Origin: Natrinema ejinorense
GTDB lineage: Archaea > Halobacteriota > Halobacteria > Halobacteriales > Natrialbaceae
DNA: 64,000 bases
Reading direction: 5' to 3'
Assembly: GCF_002494345.1 (NCBI RefSeq)
Contig: NZ_NXNI01000001.1
Coordinates: forward strand, 3,348,001-3,412,000
A program made the translations under genes and the position numbers. The notes beneath the pieces were generated by a model, which ran no database searches, was not told the DNA's origin, and was given only the letters and a program-made list of their open reading frames with translations. Positions 16,118-24,096 of the stretch are shown piece after piece (position 1 is the first letter of the stretch; the number at the start of each line of letters is the position of its first letter).

Positions 16118-17175
16118 GAGCGATCGCCGTCGAACGGGGCGACTCACAGCCGCGTCTCATAGAGAAACCCCGCCCCGAACCCGGCCCCGGCGAAGCGTTG
16201 GTTCGAACGCTCCGAGTGGGAATCGACGGAACCGATTTCGAGGTAATCGACGGGAATCACGGCGGCTTCCCCGCCGACAGCGATCACCAAGTCCTCGGCC
16301 ACGAAGCCGTCGGTGTCGTCGAGGCGTCGAACGACACCGACCTCGAGGAGGGACAGCTCGTGGTTCCGACGGTTCGCCGCCCGCCGAACACCGCAAACGA
16401 GTTCTTCCGGCGGGGAGAGCCCGACATGGCCCCGCCCGACCAGTGTCTCGAACGCGGGATCGACGGTGCGCACGGCTACATGGCCGACTACTTCACGAGT
16501 CCGGAGGCGTTTCTCGTCCCCGTTCCGGCCGCGTTCGAAGCGACCGGCATCCTCATCGAACCGATGAGCAATACCGAAAAAGCGCTCGAGCACGCCTCCG
16601 CTTCGCGGTCGGCGTTCGACTGGCAGCGTGACGCAGCGCTCGTGCTCGGAAACGGGCCGCTGGGCCTGCTAACGCTCGCCAGACTCCAGTCGGAGTTCGA
16701 TCGGACGTACTGTCTCGGTCGCCGTGACCGGCCCGATCCGACGATCGACCTCATCGAACGGCTGGGCGCGACCTACGTCGACTCGCGTGAGACCCCTGTG
16801 ACCGACGTCCCAACCGCCTACGAGCCGATGGACCTCGTCTACGAAGCGACCGGCTACGCGAAACACGCCTTCGACACGATCGACGCGCTCGAGCAAAACG
16901 GCGTCGGGGTGTTGCTCGGACTCCCCGGAGACGATGCGTTCGACGTGGAGGGGGGACGGCTCCATCGCTCGCTCGTGCAGGGCAACAAAGCACTCGTCGG
17001 CAGCGTCAACTCCCACGTCACGCACTTCGAGACCGCCTGTGAAACGCTCTCTGCGCTCCCCGACTGGTTCGGTGATGCACTCGTTACGGACGTCTTCGAA
17101 CCGGCCGCCGTCGACGATGCGTTTTCCCGATCACCGGATCGGATCAAGACCGTCATCGAGTTCGGCTCGCGTTGA
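16114..17175 (+). CDS. gdh: Zinc-dependent glucose 1-dehydrogenase family enzyme
   Basis: This medium-chain dehydrogenase of 353 residues very closely resembles Haloferax mediterranei glucose dehydrogenase. Zinc and substrate residues Asp38, His63 and Glu64 fall at the same positions (GIDGTDFEV, LGHEAVG). The nucleotide-binding turn is GNGPLGLL, and the GRRDRPDPT segment gives NADP preference in the known enzyme. It oxidises C1 of an aldose to the lactone. In this operon with a glucosaminate-type lyase, glucosamine is a plausible substrate, giving glucosaminate. Glucose oxidation in the semi-phosphorylated Entner-Doudoroff pathway is the conservative reading. It is the last gene of the operon. 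Confidence 0.9.
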   Translation: MRAIAVERGDSQPRLIEKPRPEPGPGEALVRTLRVGIDGTDFEVIDGNHGGFPADSDHQVLGHEAVGVVEASNDTDLEEGQLVVPTVRRPPNTANEFFRRGEPDMAPPDQCLERGIDGAHGYMADYFTSPEAFLVPVPAAFEATGILIEPMSNTEKALEHASASRSAFDWQRDAALVLGNGPLGLLTLARLQSEFDRTYCLGRRDRPDPTIDLIERLGATYVDSRETPVTDVPTAYEPMDLVYEATGYAKHAFDTIDALEQNGVGVLLGLPGDDAFDVEGGRLHRSLVQGNKALVGSVNSHVTHFETACETLSALPDWFGDALVTDVFEPAAVDDAFSRSPDRIKTVIEFGSR

Positions 17176-17886
17176 CCGACGATCGACCCCGTCTCGGCTC
17201 GCGGGATGCGCTCGGGACTATCGGGGTGTGGTTCCGAGGGGTGATGCCGTCACGGCCGTTATAGATACGGTATCTGATACTATTTCGAGCATATAATATT
17301 GTGAAACTAGTACGATATTGTAGGTACGCATCTGTCTTCACGGAGCGCTCTTCGAGCGGCTACTATCGCTCCTGTCGAGACGATTCTGTACGTGTTACTC
17401 GATGAAACTCGGTTCTGTCGACGCTCCGCGTTCGTCGGGACGACTGATCGCTGATTTCCCGTTCCGATGTGAAACGATTGGACATACCGGGCTTTGACGG
17501 GCACGATGCACCGCAACACGGCGGTATACGTTTCCGATTCGATTTCGGCTGCCGTCGGTCTCGAATCGAGAATCGCATGTCATATTGTGCTTTAATGGGC
17601 GTCATAAACAATACCACTCTGTATTTATAAGGGCATTTTTATTTCGGGATTGTACTCGCTCGAGCACCATCGCCGGACGTACCGTGCGATCCAACGACGG
17701 GACGCGTCGGCTCCGCAGTGTATACTGGTAGCTCCCCGGCGCACCGACGCGCTCGTTCCGGTCGAGGCGGGTGGTGGACACGGAGCGCACTCGCCGACCG
17801 ATGTGCGACTGAGTTCGTAACACTCTAATACGGACACCAACTACTGATTGGTACGTCGTCGGTGGCCGACCCGACGAGTGCAGTAG
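17176..17886. other. Intergenic spacer before tRNA-Gln
   Basis: About 700 bases with no supported gene. Composition is mixed, with AT-rich runs near 17260-17310 and 17580-17645. An imperfect repeat with offset 98 is visible: the segment around 17461-17500 resembles the segment around 17559-17600 (shared GGGCTTTGACGGGC-like core). A minus-strand frame crossing the tRNA is a translation artefact. Confidence 0.45.
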
Positions 17887-17959
17887 AGTCCATTGGGGTA
17901 GCGGCCAATCCTGAAGCCTTCTGGGGGCTTCGACCCTGGTTCGAATCCAGGATGGACTA
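17887..17959 (+). tRNA. tRNA-Gln (anticodon CTG)
   Basis: The 73-base gene folds as a complete cloverleaf. The acceptor arms AGTCCAT and ATGGACT pair fully. The anticodon loop TTCTGGG is closed by AAGCC/GGCTT and carries CTG. The T arm is CCTGG-TTCGAAT-CCAGG, with discriminator A at 17959. CCA is not encoded. No intron is seen. Confidence 0.96.
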
Positions 17960-18088
17960 CTTCTCTGCCGTTTCGACTCGAGTACTTCCCTAGCCACGTC
18001 CTTCGTTTTCCAGTCGAAACGAAGGGGTCTCTCAGTACGTTTCGTATCACCAGAAGTCATATCTTCGTGTCCTCGTTAGATAGCAAGT

Positions 18089-18835
18089 ATGAACCGACGG
18101 ACATTCCTCGCTGTCGGGGGGACGGCAGCACTCGGCGGGGTTGCTGGTTGCCTCGGCGACGATACTGGCGGTGACGCTAACGGGTACGGACCCGAACCGG
18201 AGACGAAGCCCGAAGAGCGATCGATCGATACCAGTAGCTATCCGACGAAAGTGTACGAAGGGATCGAGGTACCACTGGCATCCATCGACGACGTCTTCTA
18301 CTGGTATCAGCGACGGGAAGCACGGGTAGCCGACGCGCGCCAGTCGGATCAGTATCAGAGGGCGCATATCGCCGGTGCACCGCTGAGTCCCGCACCGAAC
18401 GGTGGGTCGGACGACCCGATTGCGGAGTGGTCGAAAGACGAGCGTATCATAACCTACTGTGGGTGTCCTCACCACCTCTCCGGACTGCGTGCCGCGTCGC
18501 TGATTGACAACGGCTACGAGGAAGTGTACGCGATTAACGAAGGATTTGGAGCGTGGATCGACCGTGGCTATCCGCTCGAGGGCTCAGAGGTCTCGGAGGA
18601 CCGAGCGACCTACGAGATTCGGGGACAGTCCGACCCCGCCTACGCTGGCGAGATGGTCATGCTCGAGCAACTCGATGCAGACCGAGCCGAAGCCGCACCG
18701 ATCGCCGAGGACGGCTCGTACACGCTACAACTTCACTACGCCGGCTCGACCGACTCCCGGTTCAGAGTCGAAGCGCCCGACTACACGACCGAGGGGACGC
18801 TGGCGGAACTGACGAGTGCCACGATAACGGCCTGA
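18089..18835 (+). CDS. Tat-exported rhodanese-domain lipoprotein
   Basis: The protein has 248 residues. A Tat signal (MNRRTFLAVGG) ends in lipobox GVAGC at about residue 20, so it is lipid-anchored outside the membrane. A rhodanese domain spans about 60-155 with DARQSDQYQRAHIAGA and the active-site loop YCGCPHHLSGLRA, whose first Cys is the expected sulfur carrier. A C-terminal beta-rich part (about 165-248) has no recognised family. Function is probably thiosulfate or persulfide transfer at the cell surface, or a phosphatase-like rhodanese role. Substrate is unknown. It ends one base before the convergent flavin oxidoreductase. Confidence 0.85.
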   Translation: MNRRTFLAVGGTAALGGVAGCLGDDTGGDANGYGPEPETKPEERSIDTSSYPTKVYEGIEVPLASIDDVFYWYQRREARVADARQSDQYQRAHIAGAPLSPAPNGGSDDPIAEWSKDERIITYCGCPHHLSGLRAASLIDNGYEEVYAINEGFGAWIDRGYPLEGSEVSEDRATYEIRGQSDPAYAGEMVMLEQLDADRAEAAPIAEDGSYTLQLHYAGSTDSRFRVEAPDYTTEGTLAELTSATITA

Positions 18836-18836
18836 C

Positions 18837-20210
18837 TCACTCGCTCTCGAGCCGTTCGTATGCGCCCGCCCGCTCGAGTTCGCCACGCTTCCGAACCACG
18901 TCGGGCGTCCGACAGATCCCCGGCGCTCCGGTCACCTGCGGTACCGTACAGTTGTTGCAGCTCTCACAGAGGACCCGCGGCGTTTCGGCTCCCGACCCGG
19001 GCTCGAGCAGCCGCGCCCCGACCCGCGGTTCGGCGTAGAAGGGGCGGGCCATGCCGACCATGTCGCAGGTGGGGGCCGCGTCACTGTCCTCTCCGCCGTC
19101 GGTCCCACCGCTCGAGCCGAGCAGTCGGTCCATCTCCCCGCGCCCTCGAATCCCGCCCTCCGCGAGGACGGGGATGGACACCTGCTCGCGGACGCGTCGA
19201 CAGAAGTCCTCGTTCCACGCCGACCCGAACTCGTACTGCAGCGACTGCACTCGATTCGCGGCGGCGACGAGCCGCCGTCGCGTTGACCCCCCGAAGGCCA
19301 CGTCGTAGGCCTCGGACAGAGCGTCGTTGTTCCACGCCCGGTCGGGGTATTCCCCGCGGACGATGCTCATGTCCCAGACGACCGACGTCTGGACTGGAAC
19401 GACCGCGTCGTAGCCGATCCGCTCGAGCCGGCGGGCGATCTCGACGCCGTCCTCGAGCGAGAGTTTTCGCCGAACGACCGGTGCGGGCGGCGCTGGCGTT
19501 TCGGCGGGAACCTTGGTCAGCAGGGGCACGTCGCCGGCCCGCTCTCGGATCTCGTCGTGGACGACCGCGAGGAACTGCAGGCGGGCCTCGGGCGAGCCGC
19601 CGAACTCGTCGTCCCGTCGGTTGTAAAACGGCGACAGGAACTGCTGGACGATGCCCATATTCGCGCCGGCGAGGTGGATCCCGTCGTAGCCTGCCTCGAC
19701 GGCGTTGGCCGCCGCGCGACCGAAATCCGCCGCGAGGTCGTACACCTCCGCCGTGGTGAGGACGTGGGGGTCGTACTCCAGAAAGCCCGCCCGATCCAGC
19801 AGTCGTAACTGCCAGGGAGGCTGCGACACCGCGAGTTGCGCGAGGTCGGGATGCTCGCGGCGGTACTCGGCGTGCCAGGTCTCCATGCTCCGCAGGCCGC
19901 CGTGCTCGAGTTGGAGGACGATCCGGCTTCCGTGGTCGTGTATGCGGTCGGTGAGCCGCGAGAGCCGGTCGACGAAGGCGGGGTCGTGGACGCGGGTCAT
20001 CCCCGGCGCGGCACAGCCACCCTCGCCGCGGACGATCGTCGCGCCCTGGCAGACGAGCCCGACCCCCGACTCGGCCGCGGGCTCTAAGTCGTCGATCAGC
20101 GTGTCGACAGCGTCGGGGCCGTTGCCCGCACACTCGAGCAGCGGCGCACGATAGAGCCGGTTTGGGATCGCGACCCCGCCGATATCGATTGGATCCTCGA
20201 GGGTGGCCAT
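18837..20210 (-). CDS. Old-yellow-enzyme family NADH:flavin oxidoreductase with Fe-S motif
   Basis: The protein has 457 residues. The FMN-binding TIM barrel begins with DIGGVAIPNRLYRAPL. The catalytic region includes FGRAAANAVEAGYDGIHLAGANMG, where GYDGIHLAGA corresponds to the GFDGVEIHGAHG strand of OYE/2,4-dienoyl-CoA reductase relatives. FLSPFYNRRDDEFGGS is a family signature. A cysteine set near the C terminus (CESCNNCTVPQV then C in GICRTP) matches the 4Fe-4S binding site of 2,4-dienoyl-CoA reductase/TMADH-type members. Unlike those, it stops soon after and lacks the FAD/NAD domains. It probably reduces activated C=C bonds; the electron donor is unclear. Confidence 0.87.
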   Translation of the reverse strand: MATLEDPIDIGGVAIPNRLYRAPLLECAGNGPDAVDTLIDDLEPAAESGVGLVCQGATIVRGEGGCAAPGMTRVHDPAFVDRLSRLTDRIHDHGSRIVLQLEHGGLRSMETWHAEYRREHPDLAQLAVSQPPWQLRLLDRAGFLEYDPHVLTTAEVYDLAADFGRAAANAVEAGYDGIHLAGANMGIVQQFLSPFYNRRDDEFGGSPEARLQFLAVVHDEIRERAGDVPLLTKVPAETPAPPAPVVRRKLSLEDGVEIARRLERIGYDAVVPVQTSVVWDMSIVRGEYPDRAWNNDALSEAYDVAFGGSTRRRLVAAANRVQSLQYEFGSAWNEDFCRRVREQVSIPVLAEGGIRGRGEMDRLLGSSGGTDGGEDSDAAPTCDMVGMARPFYAEPRVGARLLEPGSGAETPRVLCESCNNCTVPQVTGAPGICRTPDVVRKRGELERAGAYERLESE

Positions 20211-20322
20211 GCAGGAACTATCACCCGGCCGAACAAGAACGTAGCCCCGATCGGGGGACTGTCGACGGGCGGGCGCGAACGACTAACGTATGTCGAGTGG
20301 TAATATATAACGGGATATAGCG

Positions 20323-20544
20323 ATGCCGCTCGAAAGCGAACCCGATACGGATCCACCGACGTGTTCCCGCTGCGAGATCGAGATGGAGCACAGAGCCGAG
20401 GGGGCCACGAGAACCGTCCCGGTTATCGGCGACGAGGTCGAGTACCAGCAGTTTGGCTGTCCCGAGTGCGGACAGGGTGCCCGGTTCGAACGGCGTGATC
20501 GGGACGAGACGTGGTCGCGAACCGTCGCTGCACGGGACGAGTAG
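20323..20544 (+). CDS. Small CPxCG zinc-ribbon protein
   Basis: The protein has 73 residues with two Cys pairs, CSRC (residues 14-17) and CPEC (about 46-49), so it probably binds one zinc ion. Such zinc-finger microproteins are common in haloarchaea, and a few regulate swarming or biofilm. Nothing here identifies its partner. It is divergent from the flavin oxidoreductase gene. Confidence 0.8.
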   Translation: MPLESEPDTDPPTCSRCEIEMEHRAEGATRTVPVIGDEVEYQQFGCPECGQGARFERRDRDETWSRTVAARDE

Positions 20545-20680
20545 GAGACGCCGCGATCGGTGTCCGGCGTATCGCCCACAGACCACGTGCCTTTTTTCCG
20601 TGCCCGGACGGCGTTCGATCCGACTGTACCGTCGCACCCGCCGGCCGAGACGCACGGTTCCATCCGTCGTCTCGGTTCCC

Positions 20681-21724
20681 TCAGGGCGGCAGGACGACCG
20701 CTCGTCCTTCGATCTCGTTGTGCTCGAGCCGTTCCGCGACCGTATTGATCTCGCCGAGGTCGTGGCGTTCGGTGCGCAGTTCGACGTCGCCGCGGTCGAC
20801 GAGCGCGACGAGTTCCTGCAGTTCGGCGTACTTGCCGACCAGCGTGCCACGGAACGAGAACTCGCCGTCGACCAGCGCCTGACTGGGTTCGTGAATGTGG
20901 CCGCCGTAGCCGACGATGTGGTGGTCGCCCCCGGCGGCGACGATCTCGGGTGCGAGTGCGGTCGTCTCGTCGCGGCCGACGAAGTCGACCACCTGTTGGG
21001 CCCCCTCGTCGTCGGTTACGTCCGCGATCACGTCGGCGAGGTCCTCCTCGGCGGAGTTGATCGCGTGGCGAGCACCGAGTTCCTCGGCCAGCTCGAGCGC
21101 TTCGTCTTTGATGTCGGCGGCGACGATGTCGGCGGCGGTCATGGCATCGAGACACTGAAGGCCGATGTGGCCGAGGCCGCCGACGCCGATGACGACGCAG
21201 GTATCGCCGGGGTTCAGTTCGTCGACCGCCTTTTTGACGGCGTGGTAGGCCGTGATTCCTGCGTCAGCGTGCGGCGCGATTTCCGTCGGGTCGACGCCGT
21301 CGGGCAGCGGGATCACCGCGCGCTCGTTGGTCTGGAGGTACTCGGCGAAGCCGCCGTCGGTCGTGAGCCCGTTGAACGCGCTGTTTTTGCAGTACATGTC
21401 CTCGCCGAGCCGGCAGGGGCGACAGATGCCACAGGTCTGGACGGGGTGGCAGACTACCGGATCACCCTCCTCGACCAGCGTCACCTCCTCGCCGGTCTCG
21501 GCGACGATCCCGGCGTTCTCGTGGCCCAGCGTCATCGGCAGGTCCTGTGGCGCGTAATCGGCCCACATCCCCTCGATGATGTGGTTGTCGGTTTGACACC
21601 ATCCTGCTCCCTCGACCTCGACTAGGACCTGATCGGACTGCTCGAGGGCTGGCCGGTCGACTTCGTCGATCTGTAACGCGTCGCTCATGTCGTCGGTGTA
21701 CTCGTGGAGTCTGGCTGCGTGCAT
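20681..21724 (-). CDS. NAD(P)-dependent zinc alcohol dehydrogenase
   Basis: This medium-chain ADH has 347 residues. Catalytic zinc ligands lie in GWCQTDNH (Cys) and LGHENAG (His-Glu). A structural zinc site is formed by the Cys cluster CGICRPCRLGEDMYC. The Rossmann turn GVGGLGHIG binds the nucleotide, followed by Asp-rich VAADIKDEA, which favours NAD. It oxidises an alcohol to an aldehyde or ketone. It is divergent from an amidohydrolase/MIP18 pair. A similar trio accompanies actinobacterial propane monooxygenase genes, so short secondary alcohols are possible substrates, though no monooxygenase is seen here. Confidence 0.92.
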   Translation of the reverse strand: MHAARLHEYTDDMSDALQIDEVDRPALEQSDQVLVEVEGAGWCQTDNHIIEGMWADYAPQDLPMTLGHENAGIVAETGEEVTLVEEGDPVVCHPVQTCGICRPCRLGEDMYCKNSAFNGLTTDGGFAEYLQTNERAVIPLPDGVDPTEIAPHADAGITAYHAVKKAVDELNPGDTCVVIGVGGLGHIGLQCLDAMTAADIVAADIKDEALELAEELGARHAINSAEEDLADVIADVTDDEGAQQVVDFVGRDETTALAPEIVAAGGDHHIVGYGGHIHEPSQALVDGEFSFRGTLVGKYAELQELVALVDRGDVELRTERHDLGEINTVAERLEHNEIEGRAVVLPP

Positions 21725-21898
21725 GGTACCGCGTCACAGTTCGTCGGCATCCGTGATAACGTTCCCCTCGCGTATCGCCCTGTGTGAGTATATGAACGTT
21801 GATACTAAACTAGTTAGATGCTAATTTTGCGTATAGAATCCCTCGTAGATGGGGTATTCAAACGTGTCTGAAAAAGAGTAATGTAATGTGGTATCGAT

Positions 21899-22975
21899 AT
21901 GCATTGTGCGATGTATCAGCACAACGGAGCGGACATTTTCGTCATCGACGGGCACGTCCACCTGTGGGACGCCACGGAGGAGAACATCAAACACGAAGGT
22001 GGGGAGGAGTTCATCCAGTGTTTCTACGATTATCACACGACGTTCACTCCCGAGGAACGGCAGTGGGACATGGACGAGTATCGGGAGTACGGTGCCGATC
22101 GGATGGTCGAGGACCTGTTCGCCAACGCCGCCGCCGATATGGCGATCTTCCAGCCGACGTACCTCACCGACTTCTACGCTGAAGGGTTCAACACGACCGA
22201 GCAAAACGCCGAACTCGCGACCGAGTACCCCGAACGGTTCGTCCTCAACGGGACCTTCGATCCCCGCGACGGAGAGGCGGGCCTCGAGTATCTCGAGGAA
22301 CTCCACGATACGTACGACATCCCCGGCGTCAAACTCTACACCGCCGAGTGGCGCGACGACTCGAAGGGGTGGCGACTCGACGACGAGGACGCCTTCGAGT
22401 TCCTCGAGAAGTGCCAGGAACTCGGGATCGAGAACATCCACGCCCACAAGGGACCGACGATTCGACCCCTCAATCGCGACGCGTTCGACGTAAAAGACGT
22501 CGACGACGCGGCCTCGTCGTTCCCGGAACTCAACTTTATCGTCGAACACGTCGGGCTCCCCCGCCTCGACGATTTCTGCTGGATCGCCGCCCAGGAGAAC
22601 AACGTCTACGGCGGCCTCGCCGTCGCCGCGCCGTTCGCCCAGAACCGGCCGGGCAAGTTCTCGGAGATCATGTCCGAACTCCTCTGGTGGCTCGGGGAGG
22701 ATCGCGTCCTCTTTGGCTCGGACTACGCGCTGTGGAACCCCGACTGGCTCGTCGAAGAGGTTCTCGAGGCCGAATTCACGCAGGAACACCGCGCGGAGTA
22801 CGGCGTCGAGTGGGATCTCGAGACGAAAAAGAAGGTCATGGGCGAGAATATCGCCGACCTCTACGACATCGACATCGAGGCGAAACGGCAGGCGTTCCAG
22901 GACGACGAGATCAGCCAGCAGTTCGGTCTCGGGGACCACTACGCCAGCGAGGAACCCGCGGCTGCGGACGACTGA
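21899..22975 (+). CDS. Amidohydrolase-2 family metal hydrolase
   Basis: The protein has 358 residues and a TIM-barrel metal hydrolase/decarboxylase fold. Metal-binding and catalytic landmarks are DGHVHLWD near residue 20, HAHKG in mid-sequence, IVEHVGLP, and FGSDYALWNPDW, where the Asp is the conserved base. The start at 21899 is followed by another ATG at 21911 that could also be used. It ends in a one-base overlap (TGATG) with the MIP18-domain gene, so the two are translationally coupled. Relatives of this type occur in propane/acetone-type monooxygenase clusters, where their exact role is not settled. Substrate is unknown. Confidence 0.85.
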   Translation: MHCAMYQHNGADIFVIDGHVHLWDATEENIKHEGGEEFIQCFYDYHTTFTPEERQWDMDEYREYGADRMVEDLFANAAADMAIFQPTYLTDFYAEGFNTTEQNAELATEYPERFVLNGTFDPRDGEAGLEYLEELHDTYDIPGVKLYTAEWRDDSKGWRLDDEDAFEFLEKCQELGIENIHAHKGPTIRPLNRDAFDVKDVDDAASSFPELNFIVEHVGLPRLDDFCWIAAQENNVYGGLAVAAPFAQNRPGKFSEIMSELLWWLGEDRVLFGSDYALWNPDWLVEEVLEAEFTQEHRAEYGVEWDLETKKKVMGENIADLYDIDIEAKRQAFQDDEISQQFGLGDHYASEEPAAADD

Positions 22976-23751
22976 TGAGTGGACGGATTCCCGACGGCTC
23001 CGCGCCGACGCGAGCGGCCGTCCGCGACCGACTGGATCGAGTGACGGATCCGGAACTCGACCGCTCGATCGTCGCCCTCGAGTACATCGACGCGATCGAG
23101 ATCGACGCGCAACGCGTCGCCGTCGACCTCACGCTCCCGACGGCGTGGTGCTCGCCGGCCTTCGCCTGGATGATGGCGGTCGACGCCCGCGACGAAGTCG
23201 AATCCCTCTCGACGGTCGAGGCGGCTCATATCACGCTCCACGACCACATGCACGAGACGGAAATCAATCGCGGCGTGAACGAACGGCTGTCATTCGGTGA
23301 GGCGTTTCCGGACGCCGACGGCGACGTCGCGGCGGTCCGTGCGGAACTCGACGAAAAGGCCCGCGTCGCCCGCCAGTACGATGCGGTCGAGGCGCTGCTG
23401 GCTGCCGGTCTCGACGGCGAGTCGATCGTCGACCTTCGAGTACGGGACCTCGAGATCGACGGGTCGACCGACACCGTCGCCGTCTACGTTCACGACCGTT
23501 CGTTCGCGGTCACCGTTCCGACCGACCCCATCGAGCGCTACCTCGAGAAGGCCCGCGAGACTGGCCTCGTTTCCGAGCCGGACGAGCCCCTGTTTCGAAC
23601 GCCGGAGGGCGACCACATCGACGCCGAATCGTTCGCTCTCGTCCACCGGAGAGGGCGGCTCGCACAGGTCAACATGTCGAGTCAGGGTGGTATCTGTGAC
23701 GGCCTTCGAGCGGCGAGGGAGAGACGGGCCGAGGAGACCGCTGACGGCTGA
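22975..23751 (+). CDS. MIP18/DUF59 iron-sulfur assembly-type protein with extra C-terminal domain
   Basis: The protein has 258 residues. The first about 100 residues form a MIP18/DUF59 domain (VRDRLDRVTDPELDRSIVAL, then LTLPTAWCSPAFAWMM with the usual Cys). The remainder is a longer C-terminal region with RQYDAVEALLAAGLDGESIVDL and an all-beta part, not found in plain SufT proteins. DUF59 proteins help load iron or Fe-S centres. Coupled to the amidohydrolase by a one-base overlap, it probably serves that enzyme or a metal enzyme encoded elsewhere. The pairing with ADH and amidohydrolase is notable. Confidence 0.82.
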   Translation: MSGRIPDGSAPTRAAVRDRLDRVTDPELDRSIVALEYIDAIEIDAQRVAVDLTLPTAWCSPAFAWMMAVDARDEVESLSTVEAAHITLHDHMHETEINRGVNERLSFGEAFPDADGDVAAVRAELDEKARVARQYDAVEALLAAGLDGESIVDLRVRDLEIDGSTDTVAVYVHDRSFAVTVPTDPIERYLEKARETGLVSEPDEPLFRTPEGDHIDAESFALVHRRGRLAQVNMSSQGGICDGLRAARERRAEETADG

Positions 23752-23863
23752 CCGGGACCTATTTTCCACTTCGGGCAGAGCCACTCACTCGCGAACCAGC
23801 GCCGCACCGTCGTCGCGAGCTTTGATCAATCACAAATGGGTTTGGTTGCAGGTCCGAGAAGAC

Positions 23864-23947
23864 TATACTAGCAACTGAACGTCATTGCATATCTGATCGT
23901 ACGATAGCGTTGCAACTAGTGTGTACATCGTTTCAGTTGCTACTATA
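23864..23947. repeat. MITE-like element with 16-base terminal inverted repeats
   Basis: Terminal arms lie at 23864-23879 (TATACTAGCAACTGAA) and 23932-23947 (TTCAGTTGCTACTATA). They are reverse complements at 15 of 16 positions. Total length is 84 bases, with no coding capacity. A further partial copy of the motif (GTTGCAACTAGT) sits inside at 23909-23920. The surrounding spacer (23752-24096) is AT-rich and otherwise shows no gene. It may be a non-autonomous transposon remnant or a large operator. Confidence 0.45.
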
Positions 23948-24096
23948 GATAGGCGAGAACCCGAAGGACGCTGCAGCGATGGGTTGGAACACCAATCAAT
24001 ATGTGGTTATTAGCTCCGATCGGTTTGAAGCAGACGAAACAGAAACAGGTCCCTGACGACCGAACGACAACCATCAACAACCGCACTGTCGCGCTA

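Noticed and set aside
17602-18060. 152-codon minus-strand frame
   Set aside because: It crosses the tRNA-Gln gene. The translated segment PSWIRTRVEAPRRLQDW is simply the tRNA read backwards.
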